Of a DNA stretch of 64,000 nucleotides, positions 47,358 to 58,474 are shown in pieces. Origin of the DNA: Quercus robur (lineage: Eukaryota; Streptophyta; Magnoliopsida; Fagales; Fagaceae); assembly GCF_932294415.1 (NCBI RefSeq), contig NC_065536.1, positions 4,970,974 to 5,034,973 of the forward strand, in the 5' to 3' direction. Under the pieces are notes generated by a model. The model saw nothing but the letters and a program-made list of their open reading frames with translations, had not been told where the DNA came from and made no database searches. Numbering within the stretch: the stretch's first letter is position 1; each line of letters begins with the position of its first letter. Both the position numbers and the translations under genes were made by a program.

Positions 47358-50300
47358 CTAAGGAGCAAAACCAGGAACTACACAATGTCTGCTACTATAC
47401 AGACCACGGCTATCAGCCTCTAGAATAGGAATAAGGTCCACAGGCGGACCATTCCATAAAACAAAATTTGAATCTAAGTTTAGTCCGAAACTAGCAAGCC
47501 AGTCAGCACTTTTGTTTGCTTCCCTGTAGACATGAGATATAGAAGCTTGAGGGATTTGGTTCATCAAGAGCTTACAGTCATCCAATATTGAAGACACAAT
47601 AGTGTTAGCTGCAGACTGATGAGAAAATGCATCCACTATGGCACTTGCATCTAGCTCAATAGCCACGGCTTGGACATTCAACTGCCGACATAAGAGAAGG
47701 CCATCCCGCAACGCCCATAACTCAGCAGTGAAGCTGTTTGCTATGCCAATCCTTCTAGAAAACCCCCTAATCCAGCTACCATACTCATCTCGCAGAACAC
47801 CTCCACCACCAGCTAAGCCCGGATTCCCCAAAACTGACCCATTAGTGTTTAATTTCAACCAGCCACTACAAGGTTTTTCCCAGCGCACCTGATTCAAGAT
47901 TTTCCGTTTTGTCACCAGCAGCTTGCCCGCACAGTGAAAGTATTCTAATGCTTGGTAAAAGATGTCTTTGGCAATACTAGACTTTATATTCTTGTTCTCA
48001 AAAACCAGCTGGTTCCTACCCTTCCAAATAGTCCAAATAGCAAACATAAAAATCTAGTTCCAAGGAGCTTGACCTGAACTTCGAACTCCTTTATCCTTAC
48101 AATTAGACATGAGCCAATCTTGCATGTTAGCCGAGAAGAACCTTGTGTCCAAGCAGCTGATTCCTAACTGATGCCAAATAGTCTTGAGGACATGGCAGTC
48201 CCGAAGGGCATGAATGATGGATTCTGGCCTATTATGGCAGTGGGGACAAATATTATCAACTTGCAGCCCCCTGGCTTGTAAACAATCTCTTACCCCTATA
48301 TTGTGGTGCATGCACTTCCAAATGAAAGTTTTAATTCTCGGCAAGGTATCTAACTTCCAAATCCACTTCCCTTGGAAGGCCGGTTCAGGGAGAGGTTCAC
48401 TAGCAAGGAGATAAGCACTACTAAGATCAAAAGAACCTTTGGGAGAAGGTTTCCAAGCTAATTTGTCCTGATTTCTTGCAACACACGAGAAAGGGGTAGC
48501 TTGAATTACTCTTTTAACATCATCAGGAATCTCTATTTGCAGCAAATTCCAATTCCATCCTTCCAAGCTAGCAACATCCTTCACTTCTAACAAATTAGAC
48601 TCGGTGGTTAGGGGGCCTTGGATGATATTTCTTAAGATGCCGGCCTTAGACCAATTGTCATGCCAGAAGCTGAGGTTGCTGTTATACCCCGGAACCCAAG
48701 TAATTCCTTTCTTGAAAACAGGTTACCCTTTCTTCATACTCCTCCAAGTTCGAGAGCAAGGCAGCCTAGCTTCATCTCTGGAATTTAAACGCCGATTAGT
48801 ACAATATTTCATCCTCAACACTTTGGCCCATTGAGAATCTTTCTCCGTATGAAACCTCCAATTTAATTTAGCAAGAAGAGCCGTGTTCCTTCCTTTTGCA
48901 GCTTGGATACTCAACCCACCTACATCCTTAGGGGTAGTGACCTTTTTCCATCCCACCCAGTGCATACTCTTCTTATTGGTTGAGGAGTTCCACAAGAAGT
49001 TTCGGTTTACTTGGTCTATGCCTTCTAAAATCTTCCCTGGGAGCTGGTTGCATTGCATAACATAAGCTGGGATGGTAGAAGTGGCTGCTTGGATCAGAAC
49101 TGACCTCCCGGCCATGGAGAGGAGATTTCCTTTCCATCCTGCAAGTTTCTTTTTCACCCTTTCCAACACAAAGTTAAAATCCTGACTTGATGCACCATTA
49201 TGCTTAATGGGAAAGCCGAGGTATTTCCCTAGATTAGGGGTAGACTGAAAACCGAGGATGTCACTCAAGGCTTCTCTATCACTACGGTCCACATTGGGAG
49301 CAAAGAAAACCCTGGATTTAGCTTCACTTATGGTTTGACCGGATTGGCTACAAAAGTCATCCAACACTTCTCTAATTACAAGACAATTTTCCATATTTGC
49401 CTTGGCAAAGAGGACAAGATCGTCTGCAAAAAATAGATGCGAGAAAGTTGGCCCTCTTCGGGAAGCTTTAATAGGAATCCAAGACTTGTCATCACACCTT
49501 TCCTGGATTAGTTGCCCCAAATAGTCCATACACATGATGAAGATATACGGAGATAGCGGATCGCCTTGCCTAATCCCTCTAGTAGGATGAAAAGGCTTAG
49601 AGCACCTCCATTAAAGAGTAAAGAGGTGGAGACCGAAGTGATGCAGCTCATAATAAGATCAATTAAATTCCTTGGAAGATTAAACCGGATCAACATATCC
49701 CTAATGAAACTCCACTCCAATTTATCATAGGCTTTTTCTAAATCAATTTTCAAAGCCATATAACCTCCTTTGCCCTTAGCTTTACCCATAGTGTGGATCA
49801 ATTCTTGAACAATAATAGCATTATCCACTCCTCTTCTTCCCGGAACAAAAGCCGACTGACAAGGACCTATTAATTTATCCAAATAAGGTCTCAACCTCCC
49901 CACTATGATTTTAGTAATGATTTTGTAAACCGAATTGCATAAGCTAATAGGTCTATAGTTACTAATGGATTCCGGGCTTTGGATCTGAGGAATAAGGACA
50001 ATACTTGTGTTATTTAAATAGTCTGGAATTTTTCTGCATAGGAAAGCCTTCCTAATCTCCTCTTTAACAGAATCCCCCACTGTGGACCAGAATCTCTGGA
50101 AAAATCCAGCATGCAGTCCATCAGGACCTGGAGACTTAAAAGCCTTAAGAGACCACAAGGCAGTGACTATTTCAGCATCTATCACCGGCTGGTCTAAACT
50201 GTGCTTCTCCTCCTCCGTGAGACTACTTTGCCACCCCTGCCGGAGGTTATGATTCCAACCAGCCTTGTCTTGGCTGGTAGTATACAGCCTTATAAACCCC

Positions 50301-51487
50301 TCTCTAAAATGGTTCATAACTTCTCTTTCCTTCGTTAGCCAGTCCCCTACCTCGTTTTTAACCATGCAAATAGTGTTCCTTTTCCTCCTAGCAAGGGCAG
50401 AAACATGATAGAAAGAGGTGTTACGATCACCCAACACCATCCAATTAATTCTAGACTTTAAGGCCCACAACTCCACCTCTTGATTCAGCACTACATCCAG
50501 ATCTCTAAGAAGCTGGTTTTCCAAATCTATAAGGGAAGATTGGGGGTTGGAAGCTAAAACCCGCTGGATTCCATTAAGCCTTGCCATTAATCTTCTTTTC
50601 TTCTCAAATATATTTCCAAACTGATTTTTATTCCATATCATAGCATCAGTTGTGAATCTATCAATAGAAGTTGCAAGATTATCATCCTGATTCCAAGCCT
50701 TAGTCACCACTTGAGGAAAAGAAGGGTCGGACAACCAGAAGCTTTGGAATCTAAAAGGCCTATTGCGAAAATTGGTCTGTCTAGGGACAGTTTCAAGGAG
50801 TACGGGACAATGGTCGGAATGACAACGAGTAAGGTGGGAGACCCTAGCTTCAGGATACAAGAGGCACCAACTAGGATTCATAAAAAACCTATCTATTCTC
50901 TCTTGAATGAGGTTATTTAAATCCCTTCTATTACTCCACGTGTATCTGGGACCCGAGAATCCCAAATCCACCATATTGCACTTATCAAGACAATCTTTGA
51001 ATAACAGTGATCTATGAATGCTAACAAGCCTTCCTCCAAACTTATCTTCATCCAACAGGGGTTCATTAAAATCCCCAGCTATTACCCATAGCTTATTATG
51101 AAGATCGGCTACTTTAATTAAATTTTCCCACAAAGTATTTCTCTCAGCAATCCTAGGACTAGCATAAACAGCAGAAAAAATCCAAGAGAGTTTAGTAGCA
51201 AGTACCTTCACTTCCACATGGATTTCTTGCTCTGTATCTGCCAAATGAATCACCTCCACAATATCAGCATTCCAGAGCAGCCAAAGGCCTCCTGCGTACC
51301 CAATTGTTTCGGTATGGATGGCGCCATCAAAAGGAAGTCTATTTGATATTTCCTTTGCACGAGCTCCACCAAGCTTGGTCTCCATAATCACTAACAAAGC
51401 CGGATTATGATTTCGAGCTAGCTCTCTTACATGATGCTGAAATTTGGGCTTCAGCACGCCCCGGCTATTCCAAATTATTATATTCAT
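47358..51487 (-). pseudogene. LINE ORF2: endonuclease, reverse transcriptase, RNase H (three lesions)
   Basis: It starts at ATG 51487 (MNIIIWNSRGVLKPKFQHHV). The AP-endonuclease domain keeps METKL, GDFNEPL and the HSDHCPVLL catalytic block. Reverse transcriptase follows with SFKSPGPDG-like KAFKSPGPDGLHAGFFQ, NYRPISLCNSVYKIITK, KIDLEKAYDKLEW and the FADDLVLFAK active site. After that come zf-RVT (CPHCHNRPESIIHALRDC) and RNase H (AELWALRDGL, IELDASAIVDAF, REANKSADWLA). Lesions: a frameshift near 49597, a TAA at 48723-48725 and a TAG at 48054-48056. In RNase H the usual catalytic Asp is Asn (KLNTNGS). About 1,375 codons in total, the usual size. This copy should not make a full ORF2 product. Confidence 0.9.
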
Positions 51488-51518
51488 AAAAACAGAGAGG
51501 AAAGAAAATAAAACCAAC

Positions 51519-53369
51519 TCAAGAGGAAAAGCCGGAGCCTCCTTCATCCTCAAACTCCATCCTATCTTCTCCCTTCTTTTCGCCATCCTCCCTTCTACAA
51601 GGATCGTCCGGACCACCCATACAAGCTTCTTCATCCTTCTCTTCAATGATTCCATCTAAAGAGCAATTGGTTTCCAATCCTCCTCCAGATTTTGAAATAA
51701 CCACCCCAACACAGTTGTCGGCCACCTCAAGGATTCTGTTACCGTCCACCGACGGGCTTGGATGATTGATCTTTCCTTGATTTTGAATGCCCAGCTCACC
51801 TTGATGATTCCTCACCACCTCGTCTTTGCAAAGTATACCCGGATCGGTGTGCGCTGCTGCTGAAAATTGGAACAACGAGCTTGCATCTCCTCCATTGTTG
51901 CCGAGAAGAGTCACTACTTGTGTTTCTGCGAGAGGCGTCCTGCTGCTACTAGCAGCTTCTGTATTCAAATGGACTGAAGCCCTACTTCTGGCCAAGGCTT
52001 TTTTTGCCTTCACTGAATGGTTATCTTGGGCTTTAGGAGGAAGCCCAGCCTTGTTAGTTCCACCCCCAAACTTCAGATTCGGGCCCAATGACAATAAGTC
52101 CTGCCCAACCATGTCCAACGTAGATTTGTAAGCAAAGCCCACCTCAGGATTCTCCTTCCATACGTTATTCCCGTTGCTGGCCTTATTCCTTGCCAAGGAA
52201 TCTTTCTGTTTTGCGCTCTGTCTTGATTTCGTGGGGTCCGGCTGTACCATCCCCTTTGTGGTCCCATTTGGTCTTGCTCTCCTACGTGTAACCAGCATCC
52301 ACGATCCAAACTTGTCCTCATCTTGCGCCGTTCCACTACTCTCAGCCACGTCACTGCCAGCCCCGTGCCAGCCAGTATCATGCATTCTTCGTGGGCTAGT
52401 ACTTTGTGCTTTAGTACCAGCCAACTCCTTCTCCGGCGACACATCTTTCTCCGGTGATGGCTCAGTACACCGAACTGAATATGGACACGCCTCCTTTTTG
52501 TGTCCAATCCTGCCGCATACGAAACAGAGCTTGTTGATGCCCTCGTACACCACTGTTTGCTCAAATTTCCCAATGAGCACAGTATTGATTAGCGGTTTAT
52601 TCGCATCTACCTGAATGCATAACCTCGCATACTTACCCCGAGCTTCCATGGCGGTATGAGTATCAACTCTCAAAACTTTCCCAATGGCTTCCCCGATCTG
52701 TTTAAGAACTTCTGCCTCATAAAGTTCAATAGGCAAACGATGTAATCTAACCCAAACAGCTATTGATGACACGTTAGCTGCATCCGGATTGAAAAATGGT
52801 TCCCATGGCCTAATAGATAAATAATGCTCTCCTATGAACCATGGCCCTTTCCTCAAAACTGCATCCAAGTCTTCCTTCATTGAGAACCTCGTTAAGAAAA
52901 ACTCATTTCCAAGGTCCACACAGTCTAGTCTCCCATTGGGTTTCCACAGTTGCTGGAGTTTGTTTTGGATGTAGGTAAAACCTATTTTCCTTCCATAAAG
53001 CTTGACAATCAGAGCTTTCGACCACGACCCCCTTATACGTAGTTTAGTTTCCTTAGATAGCTTTATTGCCGCTAAACCTTCGCGTAAACCAGAAACTTCT
53101 TCATCGGAGTCAACATCATCCTCCATTTGATCGTAAAAATCGAAGGCTTGAGCATAGGCTCCTGGTATTTCTCCTACCAATTTTTCCTTGAAAGACTTGT
53201 TGGGTGAAGCCCAAGCATTGTTATTCTGTGGGTAAGATCCATTCTCGTTGGCCCCTTCTCTGAAATCAGCATGATTGACATCCTTTACCTTCTTCTTGCT
53301 TCTCAATAGTTCAACTTCCTCTTCCCTTGAGAGAGCACGGCTTCCTCTTCCCTTTAGAGAGCACGACAT
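51519..53369 (-). CDS. LINE ORF1 protein (DUF4283 plus CCHC zinc knuckle)
   Basis: An uninterrupted frame of 616 residues starting MSCSLKGRGSRALSREEEVE, 42 bases inside the element's 5' end. Residues about 106-265 form a DUF4283-type nucleic-acid-binding domain (RGSWSKALIVKLYGRKIGF, FFLTRFSMKEDLDAVLRKGP, VWVRLHRLPIELYEAEVL). A CX2CX4HX4C zinc knuckle (CFVCGRIGHKKEAC) lies at 282-295. The C-terminal 300 residues are low-complexity and polar. ORF1 proteins bind element RNA in the ribonucleoprotein needed for retrotransposition (family knowledge). The intact frame contrasts with the damaged ORF2. It is a transposon gene, not a host gene. Confidence 0.9.
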   Translation of the reverse strand: MSCSLKGRGSRALSREEEVELLRSKKKVKDVNHADFREGANENGSYPQNNNAWASPNKSFKEKLVGEIPGAYAQAFDFYDQMEDDVDSDEEVSGLREGLAAIKLSKETKLRIRGSWSKALIVKLYGRKIGFTYIQNKLQQLWKPNGRLDCVDLGNEFFLTRFSMKEDLDAVLRKGPWFIGEHYLSIRPWEPFFNPDAANVSSIAVWVRLHRLPIELYEAEVLKQIGEAIGKVLRVDTHTAMEARGKYARLCIQVDANKPLINTVLIGKFEQTVVYEGINKLCFVCGRIGHKKEACPYSVRCTEPSPEKDVSPEKELAGTKAQSTSPRRMHDTGWHGAGSDVAESSGTAQDEDKFGSWMLVTRRRARPNGTTKGMVQPDPTKSRQSAKQKDSLARNKASNGNNVWKENPEVGFAYKSTLDMVGQDLLSLGPNLKFGGGTNKAGLPPKAQDNHSVKAKKALARSRASVHLNTEAASSSRTPLAETQVVTLLGNNGGDASSLFQFSAAAHTDPGILCKDEVVRNHQGELGIQNQGKINHPSPSVDGNRILEVADNCVGVVISKSGGGLETNCSLDGIIEEKDEEACMGGPDDPCRREDGEKKGEDRMEFEDEGGSGFSS

Positions 53370-53426
53370 TTTTTAGACTGTTATTTTGGTGTTGTCGGGA
53401 AGTGAAATTACGCTGTCGATTGATTC

Positions 53427-53893
53427 ATCAAATAAAGGCATCATAATATGTCTTTTAACTCTTTTGATTGAATAAGTTCAAAGACAAAATTATAGAGAAA
53501 TTTTATATCCACTATAAATTTTAGATGGTAAAATTTATAGTGGATATAAAATTTTATTTGCTGTTATTAGTGGGCAAGAAAAATATTTTCAGTGGTAGGT
53601 TCAGATTAAACTAATAACAACTTGTGAATATAACATTCCTCTTAATAAATAAATAAGTTAGAAAGTACAAGTCTTTGAGGGTGTAAAAGTAGTTAAATTG
53701 AAGGAAATTCTACACTTTATATGATGGGGCCACATTTTATTTTGATCAAATGTCTGATTTTCTATCAAACTTGATGAGGATGGCCTAAATGAATCTTATT
53801 AACTTCTTCTCTTCTTCTTTCCTTTTTTTTTTTTTTTTGTGTGTGTGTGTGTGTGTGTGAATTTGAGAACCATTTATAACATATGTGTGTTTG

Positions 53894-53930
<37 letters not shown>

Positions 53931-54353
53931 GTTTACTTTTGGTTGACTATATAAAGTTTTTCCTTATAAATTTTTTATATATCACAATTTTACACATAAT
54001 TATTCTAATATATAATTAAAATTAAAATTTATTCTATATTTAAATATTTTTTATAGGATTCTATTCATTAAAATTATAGCAGTATAGCACATTATATTTT
54101 CTTTAATTTATAAATATATAGTTTTACATATAAACATAATTATAATAAATGCTTAATACTATAATATATAATTCTATATAAAAATATAAGCATAATAATT
54201 CATATTAATAATTATCATATTTCATATTTGGAAAAAAATGAAAATAAGAAAAAATCACATGATGTGTAACTTTTGTGTGCATTGCATGGGTTGCAGACTA
54301 ATTAAGAATAAATGTAATGTTACACATACTACAATTTTTATCACCTAGAGGAG

Positions 54354-54385
<32 letters not shown>

Positions 54386-54904
54386 CTTATCACCTAGAGG
54401 CTAGAAGGCCAGAATTCACAAACTGATTTGTTACCAATCATGAATCAGCAAAACACATTTAAAACATTTATTTATTAAGTGGTTAAAGTCCACTAATCAT
54501 AATATATCAATTTATAATTATACATTATATAGTAAAACTTGTAGTATTTTTAGCATTTTTGGAAGAATAAATCATATTTTCCACATAAACTTGCGTTAAA
54601 ATTATTTATTGCCGCAAAATGGGACGCGGAAACCCATTTAAGGCTTGGGCATGACAATTAAGGAAAACATAATATAACAAAAAGAATCTTTCTTCTTTTT
54701 TTCTTTTTTTGCTTTTTTGCTTTTTCGTTGCTCTAGTTATGTTTCCTTTCTTTTTTTTTTTTTTGAAAGTGTTATGTTTCCTTTCTTATATATACTTGAC
54801 TTGGATCCGTTGATAACTTGATATAATATATTCTTTGCTTGTACTTACCTGTTACTCAAATTGTTGTCTATAAAGTTGAACAGTTTGTCTTATTAAATTT
54901 ACAG
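53427..54904. other. Right part of unit 2, AT-rich with microsatellites
   Basis: No gene. It contains a T-run followed by (TG)n at about 53823-53859, (AT)n at about 53901-53926 and a long T-run at 54354-54380. Confidence 0.5.
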
Positions 54905-54971
54905 ATAATCAAACGGATAGTTGAGACACCAACTGGGCAAGCTGGTACGACTGGGCAGTTGATCTATTCAG
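54905..54971 (+). other. Candidate orphan exon
   Basis: Right after the duplication ends, an acceptor (aaatttacag) and a donor (gtatgag) bracket 67 bases that read IIKRIVETPTGQAGTTGQLI in phase 0. The composition is less AT-rich than its surroundings. I do not recognise the peptide and see no partner exon nearby. It may be a leftover exon of a disrupted gene or chance. Confidence 0.3.
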
Positions 54972-55257
54972 GTATGAGCTTTTTGTAATAGCATTTCCAA
55001 TTCTCAATAAATATTTATTTGAGGGAAAATAAAAGGAAAGAGATAGGGGAGCCCTCTATTTTTTCACTGATATACAATAGAACCCTTTATTGGATTTAAA
55101 TAGTATACTTTAAGCTTCAAAAAAAATAGTATACTTTAACTAAGGGATCAGACCAGGGCATGGTCCCTATTAATTAAGGGTTAATATTCAAATTAATCTC
55201 TTTACTATTATTTCAATTGTCATAATAGTTTTTAAAGTTTTTTTTTTTTTTTTTTTT

Positions 55258-55860
55258 TTTTTTTTCCAATTTTGTTGCTCGCTCATTAGATTTGGTCATT
55301 TCATCCAAACTAGTTAACAAATGAGGTATTTGTTTGGATACGGATGAAAACTCATGCATCTGCGTTTTCTTTTTTTCTTTTTATTTTATTTTATTGAGAC
55401 TCGTGTTTCACGTGGGACACGGTATTGTTAGTGGATCCCGTGCACATTTTTTTTTTTTTTTCCAATTTTGTTGCTCGCTCATTAGATTTGGTCATTTCAT
55501 CCAAACTAGTTAACAAATGAAGTATTCGTTTGGATACGGATGAAAACTCATGCATCTGCGTTTTCTTTTTATTTTATTTTATTTTATTTGAGACTCGTAT
55601 TTCACGTGGGACACGGTATTGTTAGTGGGTCCCGTGCACTGTGCACGGGACCCACTACCTCTTTGACCAGCAAATATTTCACAAGAATGTATCACACTAG
55701 TGGGTCTCGTGCATTGTTTACGGGACCACAAACTTCTTTTTTCAGCAATTTTTTTATTAAAAATGGGTTCCACAACACTATTTACATATTTAAAAATTAT
55801 TTTGTTACAGTATTTTTAGTTTTTAGTTTTCAGTAAAATAAGTGGTATCTGAACGGACCA
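55258..55860 (+). mobile_element. GTTTGGAT-family MITE with a 196-bp partial tandem duplication
   Basis: The full copy is 55525-55860: cgtttggatacggatg at the left, ggtatctgaacggacc at the right, and between them acatatttaaaaattatttt and tttttagttttcagtaaaat. The block starting ccaattttgttgctcgctca at 55266 is repeated from 55462, exactly 196 bases on, and includes a truncated first copy of the MITE's left half. Both junctions lie in poly(T) runs, which suggests slippage or unequal exchange. Confidence 0.7.
55624..55656. repeat. 33-bp perfect palindrome
   Basis: The arms AGTGGGTCCCGTGCAC and GTGCACGGGACCCACT pair perfectly around a single T at 55640. It lies inside the MITE; a weaker second copy (gtgggtctcgtgcattgttt) follows at about 55700. 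Confidence 0.85.
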
Positions 55861-56532
55861 GAGTCTTTTAAAGTTTTTATTTTCTAAATAATACTTGTCA
55901 AATAACAAGATCTATTTAATGACGTATCTCATGCATATTTTCAATTAAAATTTTAATTGGCATCATTTGACGAGAGATTTGGACAGAAGGATATTAAACG
56001 TTAGACACTAATTTTTAGTTTTTGCCTATATTAATTTTTGAATAGTGAGGTATCAAATTATTAGAAATTAATCTTTAGAGACTAATTTAACAATTGAGTA
56101 AAAATCAATGAGCTAAATTGAGTTTTAGTGCATATTAATTTTCATTATATAAAAAATCTCGTTATTTACAAAGAATATTTAGTTTTTTTACCTAATACTC
56201 CATTTGCCTCAGTTTTTACATGAAAAGCTGAAATGCAATTTATGGACTTTTATAGTTTTTATACTCTCAAGTCACTTTTATATAGATTATTTGGCATCCA
56301 CTTTTATGTGTTAAATATAAATATTTTTCACATTAATTCTGAATATAAAGTGTAAAATAAAGTAAGTATAAAATGATATTTTCTCTTTTTTGATAACTTT
56401 TTTCAACACAATAATCAAGGCAAACAGATGAAAATAAGGTTTTTCTTTTTCTTTAATTTTTTAAGGAAAAAATAGTATTGATTTATTTACTGATTTTTAT
56501 TTTCACAATACTAGGCAGAGTGATAACCGACT
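55861..56532. promoter_or_regulatory. 5' flank of the ankyrin-repeat gene
   Basis: AT-rich with no gene. It should hold the promoter and 5' UTR of the ankyrin gene. A cag at 56516-56518 lies about 15 bases before the ATG and could be the acceptor of a 5' UTR intron. No clear TATA box can be singled out. Confidence 0.35.
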
Positions 56533-57151
56533 ATGGAAGAAGGAAGGCAGAACATAATGAATCCTAAAGTGTTCCGTGCTGCTTTCACTGGTGATTCAAG
56601 TTTCTTTGAGAATTTGACAGATCCAAATGGTAGTAGTAGTAGTACCCTTCCCCAAGTGACAATCGAGAAGAACACTGTTCTTCATGTGGCACTGCAATTC
56701 AAACAATTTGATGCTGCAGAAAAGATAGTTAATTTAAGTTCAAGGCTTGCGTATGAAAGAAACTCCAAAGGCAATACTCCGCTACATGTTGCTGCGAGGG
56801 TAGGAACTTCTTCAACAGTAAAGCTACTAATAGACCATGCCAAAAGACACGATGTTGAAATTGGTGGTCGACAGCAGCTTCTAAGCATGGTGAATCAACA
56901 TAGGGATACTGCCTTGCACGTTGCTGTGCGATATGGTAACTTTGAGGCTGTGAAAGAACTAATTAAAGAGGAGGATCCAGCAGAACTGGCTATGAAAGTA
57001 AACAACGCTGGGGAATCCGCGCTGTTCCTTGCTGTGGATAGACAAGACTACGACATGGCATCTCATATCCTAAGAAATGCTCCAGACTGCTCCTATGCTG
57101 GAAGGCACGGCATGAATGTCTTGCACGCACTTGTCATTAATACAAGTAGTT
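56533..57151 (+). CDS. Ankyrin-repeat protein, ACD6/ITN1-like, first exon only
   Basis: Exon 1 starts MEEGRQNIMNPKVFRAAFTG and ends at a GTAAGT donor at 57152 in phase 1 (206 codons plus one base). Ankyrin repeats are clear at about residues 47-76 (NTVLHVALQFKQFDAAEKIV), 80-113 (NTPLHVAARVGTSSTVKLLI), 124-157 (DTALHVAVRYGNFEAVKELI) and 159-190 (ESALFLAVDRQDYDMASHIL), with a fifth starting at GMNVLHALV. The N-terminal helix and repeat spacing fit the plant ACD6/ITN1 type, in which a membrane-spanning PGG domain follows; these act in defence and stress signalling (family knowledge). No PGG exon is visible in the remaining 6.8 kb, so the gene continues past the window, has a very long first intron, or is truncated. 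Confidence 0.75.
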
Positions 57152-57659
57152 GTAAGTTCTGCTCTATTCTGCTCCTTAAATATTTTGCACTTTTCTTTTA
57201 GGATGTGTTCTTTTCGAGGCGTTAATGTCATGGCTATATCCCATGCGTGATGCGTGTTAGCAAATCAATTACATTCATTTTCATGTTTTAAAAAGTTAAT
57301 TAACATTTTGAATCTTTGATTGTTGAGATAGTATGTCTAGTGATGGTTTCATACACAAATAATGTTATTCCAGCCATAATTTATCACTTTAATAAATTGT
57401 GTCCCTAAATTCATCTTCACTAATTTTATTATAAAAAATAACAAATTGATGTAGCATGTGAATGATGCGACCACATTACCAATTCAATAAGATAATTTTT
57501 TTAATAGGAAAAAGTTAATAGAAATTTCTTAATTTCAATATTTTTAATAGGAAAAGTTAACAAATTGATGGACCATTTTTAGAAAATTTTTATGAAAAAA
57601 GAAAAAAAAAACTTTTTTTTTCTTTTTAGCTTTTTGTATTTTTCATGAAAGTGATTTTT

Positions 57660-57835
57660 TTTTTAATTTAATTTAATTTTTTTTTATACAAGATAAAATT
57701 TATACTCTAGTCTAATATAAGTGTATATGTATGTGAAGCTCTCTCTTAGAAACTTGAACTTCAGCCCTTGCCTCTTACACCCCATAAGCACTTATAGAGT
57801 GACCACCGTACCAAAGATACGCAGTGATATTAAAA
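57660..57835 (-). mobile_element. tRNA-derived SINE, copy 1
   Basis: On the minus strand an A-box-like tggtacggtggtcactctat and a B-box-like gggctgaagttcaagttt stand in pol III spacing. The element ends in A-rich sequence seen as T-runs at 57656-57689. A diverged sister is at 58121-58310. Confidence 0.6.
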
Positions 57836-58120
57836 CTTTTCTAAAATTGTCGATTAATAAATTCTTTAAAGACACCTATTAATTAGACCATTATGACAAA
57901 TTAATGCATAAAGCTTATATAATAGAGTTGGTGATATCCCTACTCTTTACAAATTTCATGGGTGGCATCCCTCTCCGGTATAGAGCCGACATGCTAGTAA
58001 TACATGACCTCACTAAAGCCTAATTGATCTTGGGCTGCTAGAGAATTCTGAAAATAGGCCAAAGCAAAGTTCAACCCAAATTCAAAACTTGAAAAGAGCA
58101 TAAAAGGAGGTAACTTTATT

Positions 58121-58310
58121 GATTTTCAATTTTTTTTTTTAATATAAGATAAAAATTCTGCTCTAATCTAATTTAAGTGTATATATATATATATATATAT
58201 ATGTAAAACTCCCTCTTAAAAACTTGAACCTCAACTTTTGCTCAGCCACTCACCCCCTAGAACTTTGTAACTATGAAGTGACTATCACGCTAATAGTATA
58301 AGATGATGTT
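58121..58310 (-). mobile_element. tRNA-derived SINE, copy 2
   Basis: The minus strand reads gatagtcacttcatagttac (A-box side) and gttgaggttcaagtttttaa (B-box side), with a poly(A) tail seen as T-run 58130-58140 and an (AT)n tract at 58181-58202. It is in the same orientation as copy 1, 470 bp away. Confidence 0.6.
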
Positions 58311-58474
58311 TAAACTTAAAGATATTAGAGCCAAGCTTATATGGAAATAGCTTGGATCCAATATTCTTGTGCACTGAACTTCTTGAAATTCGAACACATG
58401 CCACTTGTTCACATTCTAATAAGTCTAGTACATAAAAACACTAGATTTAAGATTTAAGCTTTGTCCAACTTATA

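Larger units (their letters stand above)
47302..53426 (-). mobile_element. Nearly full-length L1-type LINE with 15-bp target-site duplication
   Basis: The 15-mer gctgtcgattgattc flanks the element perfectly at 47302-47316 and 53412-53426. Between them lie 6,095 bp on the minus strand: a short 5' UTR, ORF1 (53369-51519), a 31-bp gap, ORF2 (from 51487), a 3' UTR and a poly(A) tail seen as T-run 47317-47332. That is the complete layout of a plant L1-clade LINE with a C-terminal RNase H. The perfect duplication, intact ORF1 and only three lesions in ORF2 indicate a recent insertion. It landed in unit 2 after the segmental duplication, since unit 1 has the uninterrupted site near 43995-44010. Confidence 0.93.
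46846..54870. repeat. Segmental duplication, unit 2 (split by a LINE)
   Basis: The second copy of the unit at 43331-46845. Its left part is 46846-47316 and its right part resumes at 53412; without the 6.1-kb LINE it is about 1.9 kb. Segments 53670-53900 and 53960-54620 match 45760-45960 and 46040-46620 well. The end near 54870 (tattctttgcttgtacttac, then caaattgttgtct) matches 46797-46840. Confidence 0.75.
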
